Source of the DNA: a virus
DNA length: 47,422 bases
Direction: 5' to 3' (one strand)
Virus record (IMG/VR): IMGVR_UViG_3300027554_000007
Location: 1-47,422 of that record
Shown here: positions 14,831-20,802 of the stretch, in pieces
Layout: each line of letters starts with the position of its first letter
How positions within the stretch are numbered: position 1 is the first letter of the stretch
Made by a program: the position numbers and the translations under genes
Notes under the pieces: generated by a model
Told to the model about the DNA's origin: nothing
The model's input: only the letters and a program-made list of their open reading frames with translations
The model's database searches: none

Positions 14831-16008
14831 CGAATATTGAATGGACGGATCAGACTTGGAACCCGATTGTCGGTTGCACCGTCACGTCGAAAGGCTGCAC
14901 GAATTGTTACGCGATGAAAATGGCGGCGCGGCTGGAAAAAATGCACGCCAAAACAGGCAACACCCCCCAATATGAGGGCACGACGAAGAAAGTGAACGGC
15001 AAGGCCGTCTGGACCGGCAAGATCGGGATTGCAGGCGATAAAATTTGGGAGGAACCGCTGCGCCGGAAAAAGCCGTCTCGATATTTTGTCAATTCGATGG
15101 GCGATCTGTTTCATCCCAGCGTTCCCGATGCCGCCGTTGACCGCGCCTTTGCCGTGATGGCCCTCGCGCCGCAGCACACGTTCCAGATTTTGACCAAACA
15201 TCCGGAGCGGATGCGGGATTGGTTTGAAAGTTTCGACAGAGACATAAATTTTGAGTGCGGTGATTGGCCGGAAATTGACCGCATTCGGCGGCGTGTTGAA
15301 AATGATGACGACGTCCACGCATCGCAAACACATCATGACGAAACTGGTCGTTTGGAAGATGCGCTTTATTCAGACGTTTGGCCTCTCCCCAATGTCTGGC
15401 TGGGCACGTCGGTTGAGGATCAGCCTTCCGCCGATGCGCGCATCCCGCTCTTGCTGGACACGCCCGCCGCCATCCGCTTCATCAGCGCCGAGCCGCTGTT
15501 GGGGCCTGTGGATTTGACTGAAATCACGACCCCTGACGGGTCCATTTGGAATTCAATGGACCGCCATGAGGCAAAGCACGCCGCCCATGAGGGCGATGTT
15601 TCGACCATCCTAGATTGGGTCATTGTTGGTGGAGAAAGCGGGCCGGATGCCCGTCCGATGCACCCCGATTGGGCGCGGACCCTGCGCGATCAATGCGCCG
15701 CTGCCGATATCGCATTTTTCTTTAAGCAATGGGGCGAGTGGTTGCCGTGGCAAACGGCAGACGCGCCTTTCTTCCAGTCTCAAAATGGCGGCTATGTTGA
15801 CGGTCACGTTGCCCCTTGGATCGATAGCGATGGGGACGGCCTTTATGAAGACCCAGCCTGCAAGACTTGGGATGTCGATTACGGTGATCTGGAAGACGAC
15901 TCCGATTTAGTTCTTTTAGAGCGCACCGGCAAGAAAGCCGCAGGTCGCACCCTGGACGGCCAAACCCATGACGCCTTCCCCGACACCGCTGCGGAGGGTT
16001 TGTCATGA
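14827..16008 (+). CDS. Phage Gp37/Gp68 family protein (DUF5131)
   Basis: This 393-residue protein starts with IEWTDQTWNPIVGC and a cysteine cluster (GCTVTSKGCTNCYA), then ...VNSMGDLFHP, IGTSVEDQ-type (WLGTSVEDQ) and FISAEPLLGPV, GGESGP, and FFKQWGEW, all characteristic of the Gp37/Gp68 family. The cysteines suggest a radical-SAM-like iron-sulfur site; the reaction is not known to me. An insert of about 35 residues (roughly 135-170) and an acidic stretch around 330-365 look like extensions. ATGA overlaps on both sides. Confidence 0.85.
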   Translation: MTNIEWTDQTWNPIVGCTVTSKGCTNCYAMKMAARLEKMHAKTGNTPQYEGTTKKVNGKAVWTGKIGIAGDKIWEEPLRRKKPSRYFVNSMGDLFHPSVPDAAVDRAFAVMALAPQHTFQILTKHPERMRDWFESFDRDINFECGDWPEIDRIRRRVENDDDVHASQTHHDETGRLEDALYSDVWPLPNVWLGTSVEDQPSADARIPLLLDTPAAIRFISAEPLLGPVDLTEITTPDGSIWNSMDRHEAKHAAHEGDVSTILDWVIVGGESGPDARPMHPDWARTLRDQCAAADIAFFFKQWGEWLPWQTADAPFFQSQNGGYVDGHVAPWIDSDGDGLYEDPACKTWDVDYGDLEDDSDLVLLERTGKKAAGRTLDGQTHDAFPDTAAEGLS

Positions 16009-16310
16009 CCCCGGCAGAGCGTGTTTCGAAGGATCTGAATTCATTGACCAACATCATTGAACGTCGTCTTGAAAGGGTAAGTCAGCGCAAAGGTGAATGC
16101 GCGTTTGTTCTTCTTTTGTCAGTTACAAATACCGAGGCCGATTTGAACCCGGAGTCACCTGGTCGGGTAATTTACACCAGCAACACCGATCGCCAAAGCG
16201 GTGCAATTTTAATGGCTTCAACGCTCGACGCTTGGTCGAAGCGCGATGAAGATCACGCATATTTCGTTGAGAAGTCCGTCCAAGAAATCCAGAAAAAAGG
16301 AAAAAGCTGA
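16005..16310 (+). CDS. Hypothetical protein, 101 aa
   Basis: Unrecognised; beta-strand pattern CAFVLLLSVTNTEADLNP followed by RVIYTSNTDR and an amphipathic C-terminal helix. Coupled by ATGA upstream and TGATG downstream. Slightly more AT-rich than its neighbours. Confidence 0.6.
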   Translation: MTPAERVSKDLNSLTNIIERRLERVSQRKGECAFVLLLSVTNTEADLNPESPGRVIYTSNTDRQSGAILMASTLDAWSKRDEDHAYFVEKSVQEIQKKGKS

Positions 16311-16507
16311 TGCAAGAGTGGTGTTTCGAATTTAATGTTCCAAAGATGGGCTGCGATCATTGCGCGCTTGATGCGCAAAAACTGGCGCAGGCGCGGCTTG
16401 CGGCGGAACGGCAGGCGCGCATCGGTGCGGCGGCCAATCCTTACGCGGGGATGAACCGGCGCGACCGCCGCAGGGCGCAGGCCATCGCCCGAAAGAAAAA
16501 GTCATGA
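16310..16507 (+). CDS. Small CxxC protein, 65 aa
   Basis: The short product has CDHC near residue 15 and a strongly basic C-terminal half (NRRDRRRAQAIARKKKS). It is probably a small nucleic-acid-associated protein; no family is known to me. TGATG and ATGA overlaps with its neighbours support it. Confidence 0.55.
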   Translation: MQEWCFEFNVPKMGCDHCALDAQKLAQARLAAERQARIGAAANPYAGMNRRDRRRAQAIARKKKS

Positions 16508-16848
16508 CCCGCCCCGTTCGGTTGCAATTGTCGCGCGGTCGAGGGTTTCGTTTGCAGGCGGGTTCAAAGGCCGAAAATGGGCTGCCGGCGCGTGGTGTCG
16601 CCCGACCGGGGCCCTTCGCCAATCCGTTCAGGGTCAGCGGTGTTATCACGGCAGATCGCGCCGTCGCCGCGTTTCGCAAATGGCTGGACGGGGGTTTGGA
16701 TGTCCCCGATTTGGCGATCGAGCGCGAAGCCCTTTTGACGCGCTTGCCCGAATTGGCCGGACATAATTTGGCGTGTTGGTGTCGCCCCGGCGCGCCCTGC
16801 CACGCCGATGTTTTGCTGGAATTTGTCGAGGCCTTGGAAAATGACTGA
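16504..16848 (+). CDS. DUF4326 protein
   Basis: The 114-residue protein has the DUF4326 pattern: GPFANPF, then AFRKWL, then ELAGHNLACWCRPGAPCHADVLLEF. The Cys/His cluster CWC...C-H suggests metal binding. Such proteins are common in phages and their reaction is unknown to me. It overlaps the next gene by eight bases. Confidence 0.75.
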   Translation: MTRPVRLQLSRGRGFRLQAGSKAENGLPARGVARPGPFANPFRVSGVITADRAVAAFRKWLDGGLDVPDLAIEREALLTRLPELAGHNLACWCRPGAPCHADVLLEFVEALEND

Positions 16849-17332
16849 ATTCGCGCTGCCGCCGATTCCGCCTGACTTCACCCTGATGCACCGCGCGGCG
16901 CTGGAAGATTATGCGGCGGAGGTTGATCATATTTTGCGGGCCAAGTCGGCGCGCCTCGACAATGATGTCGCGGCGCTGACGGTGTTTTTGATGGCTGTTG
17001 GCAGGGCCGCGTGTTATCCTGACCCCATTCCGAAAGTGAAAAGACCCTCGCGCAAAGCCTCGCAAGTCATCTGCGCGCTGCGGGTCACGGTCCGGTCGCG
17101 GTCTGAAATTTATGCGGAGGTTTATTCCGAAAAATCCGAAGCGGACCAACCGCTGGAAAAAACCATCGACGTCTGGCTGTCGCGCGCCCGGTGGATTTTG
17201 GCGCTGATCGATTGCCCCATCCAAAACGTTTGGGGGCAAGGTTACGCCCTGCCAAACCGCGCGCAGCTGCAGCAGCTGGTCGCCGAATACCAAGCGACCG
17301 GAACCCTGCCCGAATTGGGTTTTGAAACATGA
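16841..17332 (+). CDS. Orphan OmpR-type winged-helix regulator
   Basis: The C-terminal half of this 163-residue protein (about 77-138) resembles the OmpR/PhoB DNA-binding domain: SRSEIYAEVY, then KTIDVWLSRARWIL, then CPIQNVWGQGYALP, where the wing ends in the typical G-x-GY. There is no receiver domain; the first 70 residues are helical and unassigned. It may bind host or phage promoters in the manner of CtrA-like regulators without phosphorylation control. I start at ATG 16841 rather than the in-frame codon at 16808, which lies within the DUF4326 gene. Confidence 0.6.
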   Translation: MTEFALPPIPPDFTLMHRAALEDYAAEVDHILRAKSARLDNDVAALTVFLMAVGRAACYPDPIPKVKRPSRKASQVICALRVTVRSRSEIYAEVYSEKSEADQPLEKTIDVWLSRARWILALIDCPIQNVWGQGYALPNRAQLQQLVAEYQATGTLPELGFET

Positions 17333-17592
17333 GCGCAGCGCTCGCCGATGCCGCGCGCCACATGGCCGAGGGCTGCACCCGGTGCGGGGCGTCCAGGCTT
17401 GTGGCGGCGCATACCGTGCGGCGTCTGACCAAAGGCGAGACACATTCGGCGCGGGCGTCCTGTCCGCGGTGCGGACCGGTCTGGGCGCTGTTAGACTGCA
17501 GTCGGCCCGACCCTCGGGCCCGTCACAACCCATCCATGTCCGGCGCGGCGGGCAAATCTTGCGCGGCGACCCTCGACCTTTGGGAGGCTTGA
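17329..17592 (+). CDS. Zinc-ribbon protein, 87 aa
   Basis: CTRCG (about 16-20) and CPRCG (about 45-49) give a classical zinc ribbon. The start lies in an ATGA overlap with the winged-helix gene. It may bind nucleic acid or regulate late transcription; position only. Confidence 0.55.
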   Translation: MSAALADAARHMAEGCTRCGASRLVAAHTVRRLTKGETHSARASCPRCGPVWALLDCSRPDPRARHNPSMSGAAGKSCAATLDLWEA

Positions 17593-17594
17593 AC

Positions 17595-17999
17595 ATGACC
17601 GCCAAGCGTCCCGAAGGCCCGTTGCGTCGTCCCCTTCCCCCGTCATTTCGCCGGATTGGCTTGCGGTGGTATGATCCTAGGGTTTGGCGTGGATATTTCC
17701 GGCGGCAGCAGCGGCGCGCGGAAAATAGACGATTGCAGCGCGCGGCGCATGAAAGGCTGCGATTCATCGGAACGGTCGACTTTTATTTCACAGACGAAAA
17801 AGGCGCGCGGACGTCAACTTTTTACGCGGACTTTTATGCGGCGCGGTCGGGTTTGCGCCATGTTTCCCTGCGCGGATTTTCAGTGAAATCAGAGAAACAT
17901 CTGACCCATAGTTATTGGTCGACCATTTTGAAGTTTAAAAGCGGTGACGGCGACATCAACAGCTGGCGCCAGCACATCATCCGCATGGCGGCGTTGTGA
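17595..17999 (+). CDS. Basic protein, 134 aa
   Basis: The N-terminal half is rich in Arg (PLRRPLPPSFRRIGLRW, RRQQRRAENRRLQRAAHERL) and the second half reads as beta strands (FIGTVDFYFTDEKG, STFYADFYAAR). No family is recognised. I take ATG 17595, three bases after the preceding stop; the frame upstream to 17322 is a shadow of the zinc-ribbon gene. Confidence 0.5.
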   Translation: MTAKRPEGPLRRPLPPSFRRIGLRWYDPRVWRGYFRRQQRRAENRRLQRAAHERLRFIGTVDFYFTDEKGARTSTFYADFYAARSGLRHVSLRGFSVKSEKHLTHSYWSTILKFKSGDGDINSWRQHIIRMAAL

Positions 18000-18025
18000 C
18001 GGCCAGACCAAATTGTTCGCCTGAT

Positions 18026-18054
18026 TTGACACGCCTTGCGTGTGGACTTAGGCC
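18026..18054 (+). promoter_or_regulatory. Possible promoter with embedded hairpin
   Basis: A perfect TTGACA at 18026-18031 is overlapped by a hairpin ACACGC-CTT-GCGTGT (18029-18043). The -10 region at a 17-base spacing (TAGGCC) is poor, so promoter activity is uncertain. It precedes the zinc-ribbon membrane protein gene. Confidence 0.25.
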
Positions 18055-18096
18055 TGCGGTTGGCGGGATCTTCCGCTGTTTTTGCAGGCTGACCCC

Positions 18097-18384
18097 ATGA
18101 CCGAGCCAACCCCGCCGACCAACGGCCCCCAATTAAAAATCATTCCCAAGCCGACGCAGCTGCCGCGGTTGATGGATTGTCCGTCCTGCAAAACGCATGT
18201 GTCGCGGGCGGCGCATTTCTGTCCAACCTGCGGCGAGCCATTCCGCAGCGGCAATGCGCTGCGATCGCGCGCGTCCGGCATTGGCGTTGGCGGCGTGATG
18301 TTCGGCGTGTTTCTAGGCGGGTTTGTCCTGCCTGGCATCCTGATTGCGGCTTGGATATTTTTGGGCCTTGGCGGCGTGTTTTAG
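18097..18384 (+). CDS. Zinc-ribbon membrane protein, 95 aa
   Basis: An N-terminal zinc ribbon (CPSCKTHVSRAAHFCPTCG, about 28-46) is followed by a hydrophobic C-terminal region of one long or two short membrane segments (GVGGVMFGVFLGGFVLPGILIAAWIFLGLGG). It would sit in the inner membrane with the ribbon in the cytoplasm. Function unknown; a superinfection or host-takeover role is possible. I prefer ATG 18097 over the in-frame 18082 codon because MTEP is the usual start style here, but either could be used. Confidence 0.55.
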   Translation: MTEPTPPTNGPQLKIIPKPTQLPRLMDCPSCKTHVSRAAHFCPTCGEPFRSGNALRSRASGIGVGGVMFGVFLGGFVLPGILIAAWIFLGLGGVF

Positions 18385-18495
18385 GGCCAACGCCTCCGCC
18401 TTTCCCCCACCTTCCCCGCCGCCGTTCCAGGCGGGGCATGACCGTGATCTGATGACGTTCAAACGTCACACCCAATCCCCTTGGCACCGCCCATC

Positions 18496-18521
18496 AAAGG
18501 CGCGCGCAGCGCGTCCTTTTT
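18496..18521 (+). terminator. Rho-independent terminator of the early operon
   Basis: AAAGGCGCGC-GCA-GCGCG(T)CCTTT forms a 10-bp stem with one bulged T, followed directly by a T-run. It lies about 110 bases after the last early gene and would end early transcription. Confidence 0.6.
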
Positions 18522-18717
18522 CCCTTCCCTGTCCTTAAAATCCAGACCCCCGCGCGATGTGCGGATGCGGGCGGCGGATTTTCGCCTGCGTTGACCGTGA
18601 CCGCGTCACCGTCATCTTTCCCGCCGTCATCCGACGCTTTCCCCCTGCCCCGTGCTTTGCTTTTCGGGGAGGCAGGGCAGGCCTTGGGGTCGAAAAATGG
18701 ACAAAAATGGACAAAAA

Positions 18718-19075
18718 GGGTCATGGCCTCGCGTTTAGGGTCATGCTCGGTTTTGGCATGACCCTCTTCGGGTGCGGGGGATGCTGTTGAATTCGCACGG
18801 GTTTTTCAATGTCAACATTTTTTTAGGGTCATGGTCCAAGGTCAGCCCAAGTTTCGTTCAGATATTTTTCGTGCGGGCTCCGTTGACGTGACGGCGGTCC
18901 GGTCAAAGCGGCATTTGTTTTTTTCTGGAAAAATCTTTGAAATACCTTGGACCATGACCCTTGACACGGTTTTTTTAGGGTTCTTTTTTAATGAAAGTAA
19001 ATAAAAACAAAGGGTTAGAAACAGGGTCATGGTCCCCAGAAAAACAGGGTCATGGTGTTTTGACCATGACCCTGT
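18718..19075. repeat. GGGTCATG repeat cluster (8 copies)
   Basis: Five forward copies begin at 18718, 18738, 18826, 19024 and 19047, and three reverse copies lie at 18757-18764, 18953-18960 and 19065-19072. They build a 10-bp hairpin (18737-18765), an 18-bp perfect inverted repeat 101 bases apart (18825-18842 and 18944-18961) and a 13-bp hairpin with a 6-base loop (19044-19075). Several copies extend to AGGGTCATGGTCC. Arrays like this are typical of initiator or regulator binding sites. Confidence 0.8.
18961..18990 (+). promoter_or_regulatory. Possible promoter for the pre-terminase gene
   Basis: TTGACA at 18961-18966 directly follows the reverse arm of the 18-bp inverted repeat. An 18-base T-rich spacer leads to TTTTTA (18985-18990), the same -10-like hexamer seen in the int promoter. 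The region is AT-rich, so chance matches are likely. Confidence 0.3.
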
Positions 19076-19088
19076 CGGATACCTCGCA

Positions 19089-19790
19089 ATGAAGGCGGTC
19101 TCGGCGATCAACGTTGCGTTCGGATTGCACCGGATTGGGGTCGCGTTCACGCTTGGGCTGGACCGCGTCGACGGCGAAACTGTCAGCGCTTGGAAGCGGC
19201 GGCGCTCGGCACGGCGGGCGTCGTTGCGCAAAATTTCCGGCGCGGTGCTGTCGGATCAACGCGCGGATGAAATCTGGGACAAGACGCTGCGGTCGATGTC
19301 ATTGCAATCGGTCCCGACCGGACATCGCGCGACGAAGTCTGCGAAGGTCGCGCCGTTCACGCGATTGGGCCGCGCGGTCCGCCTGTCCGGTGAATTGCCC
19401 GCGGGCGTTCGGCAGCTGCACGCCAAAGGCATGTTGACAGACCGCGAAGTCGGGTTCGCCTCACGGTTTCGGGCAGACCATGACTTGGCCTATTATTCCG
19501 GCGCGGGAATGACAGTGAAATATGACGCCGTCGGCGGCGGGTCGGGCATGGCAGATGGGGTCGCCTCCGCTCGCGGGGCGGTGATGGATGCGCGGGATCG
19601 GTTGCGGCGCGCGGAAGCTGGCATGACTGCGGGATGTTGGGACGTGCTGAACAAGATGGTCGTGATGGATATTGCGCAGGTCAACGTCGGCGGCGTCGTG
19701 GATCGCTATCGCGGTGACAAAGCGCGGCGATCTGCGGCGGGAATGCTGTTGATGGAGGCGCTGGGTGCGCTTGGCGAAATTTATTGTTGA
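19089..19790 (+). CDS. Putative regulator upstream of terminase (DUF6456-like)
   Basis: This 233-residue protein has a basic centre and a C-terminal region (FRADHDLAYYSG...GCWDVLNKMVVMDIAQ...RYRGDKARRSAAGMLLMEALGALGEIY) that reminds me of DUF6456-type proteins found next to phage packaging genes. Such proteins look like DNA-binding regulators, but I cannot confirm the match. I start at ATG 19089; the upstream in-frame codon at 19029 would translate the repeat hairpins. No good ribosome binding site is visible, and the 13-bp hairpin ends 13 bases before the start, so translation could be controlled by structure. It may act on the adjacent GGGTCATG array. Confidence 0.5.
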   Translation: MKAVSAINVAFGLHRIGVAFTLGLDRVDGETVSAWKRRRSARRASLRKISGAVLSDQRADEIWDKTLRSMSLQSVPTGHRATKSAKVAPFTRLGRAVRLSGELPAGVRQLHAKGMLTDREVGFASRFRADHDLAYYSGAGMTVKYDAVGGGSGMADGVASARGAVMDARDRLRRAEAGMTAGCWDVLNKMVVMDIAQVNVGGVVDRYRGDKARRSAAGMLLMEALGALGEIYC

Positions 19791-20005
19791 CGGGTGGTTC
19801 CAACTTCGCATAGCCAAACAGGTATTCCAGACAATTGCGCCTCAAAGGCCTCGCGGGTCCCCCCTGCGGGAAAAATCGTATACGGTTGGCCTTTGGCATT
19901 TTTTTTCTGTGTGCCGACGATTTTCAAAAAGGGGTGTCTGAAAACTCCCTTTAATCGTCACCCCAAACACCCTTTAGGGTTTCCCCCGCTTCGGCGGGTC
20001 TTACG
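19791..20005. other. Intergenic region before terminase, possible cos region
   Basis: No gene. It holds a CGTATACG palindrome (19877-19884), imperfect inverted repeats around AAGGGGTGT and ACACCCTTT (about 19938-19975), and a UUCG-type hairpin CCCGC-TTCG-GCGGG (19985-19998) ending seven bases before the next start. GpA-type terminases cut at cos sites usually found just upstream of the small subunit gene, so this is the likely place, but I cannot define a nick site. Confidence 0.35.
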
Positions 20006-20800
20006 ATGCAAGACAAGAAAACCGATATCACGTCCGACTTTATGACGATCACCGCCTGCGCGAAGCTATTGTCGGCGCAGGGTGACCAGACGTCGTCGCA
20101 GAACCTGAATCGATATTGCAAGCGCCATGGCCTGATCGAAGACACGCCTGGACGTTTCCTGATGGTTTCCCCGGCCCGCGTCGCCGATCACCGGGATAGC
20201 TTTTCCCGCGAAGTGATGAAGGGCGAACACCTCAAATTCAAGTCCGCGTCCAAATCCAAATCCAAATCCAAAAAGCCCGCTGCCAAAACCAAGTCCAAAC
20301 CAAAGCTGGCGGCTGTCCCCGCCTTCGCGGCCAAATCCGCCGTCACCCCCGTCACCCCCGTCACCGATCTGGACCGCGCCCGGACGGCGAAGGCCGAGCG
20401 CGAGGAAGCGCAGGCGGACAAGGCGCGACTCGAGTTGTTCAAAGAAACCCGCGACCTGGTCGCCACGTCTGAAATGGAAGTTCTGATCGGGCTGTTGATG
20501 ACGATGTTGAAAGAAGCCCTTTTCGGCGTGAACCTGTCGGACGACACCGAAGCCATCCTCGCGGTTAACAACCTCGGCGACGATCGCAAGAAGCCAACCC
20601 AAGCCATCCTTAAATCCCGACGCCGCGGCATGATGCAGCAAATTTCCGATCTGGCCGAACGCGAAATGGCGCGCCTCGACCCGCATCATTCCGGCGGGTT
20701 CCGCGCCCGTCTGGCTGACATCATCGCCAAAGTTCAATCCTTGCGCGACGAAGAATTCGACGCCGTCTTGAACCCGAAGTCCGAAGGGCGTCCCGCCTAA
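20006..20800 (+). CDS. Terminase small subunit (Nu1-like)
   Basis: The 264-residue protein should bind cos DNA and present it to the large subunit. An N-terminal DNA-binding region (MTITACAKLLSAQGDQTSSQNLNRYCKRHGLIE) resembles the Nu1-type winged helix. A Lys/Ser repeat linker (about 78-98) follows, then a long helical region with RARTAKAEREEAQADKARLELFKETRDLV, a phrase typical of phage small terminase subunits. The coding DNA of the linker contains the hexamer TCCAAA repeated in tandem (about 20248-20272). The gene ends two bases before the large subunit start. Confidence 0.8.
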   Translation: MQDKKTDITSDFMTITACAKLLSAQGDQTSSQNLNRYCKRHGLIEDTPGRFLMVSPARVADHRDSFSREVMKGEHLKFKSASKSKSKSKKPAAKTKSKPKLAAVPAFAAKSAVTPVTPVTDLDRARTAKAEREEAQADKARLELFKETRDLVATSEMEVLIGLLMTMLKEALFGVNLSDDTEAILAVNNLGDDRKKPTQAILKSRRRGMMQQISDLAEREMARLDPHHSGGFRARLADIIAKVQSLRDEEFDAVLNPKSEGRPA

Positions 20801-20802
20801 AC

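Larger units (their letters stand above)
18385..19088. other. 704-bp non-coding region: candidate origin/control site
   Basis: I see no convincing gene here. It contains, in order: a 16-bp palindrome TGACGTT-CA-AACGTCA (18453-18468), a terminator (18496-18521), two tandem AAAATGGAC boxes (18694-18702, 18704-18712) that resemble repressor half-sites, eight GGGTCATG boxes (18718-19072) and an AT-rich patch (about 18967-19020). A 77-codon frame at 18557-18790 is Cys-rich and has no ribosome binding site. The content suggests an origin of replication or a regulatory centre between the early and packaging modules. Confidence 0.6.

Noticed and set aside
18557-18790. 77-codon Cys-rich frame in the non-coding control region
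   Set aside because: No ribosome binding site, and its end runs through repressor-like half-sites and the first GGGTCATG boxes.
18718-19075. CRISPR array
   Set aside because: Boxes are only 8-13 bases, occur in both orientations and have irregular spacing; no cas genes are present.
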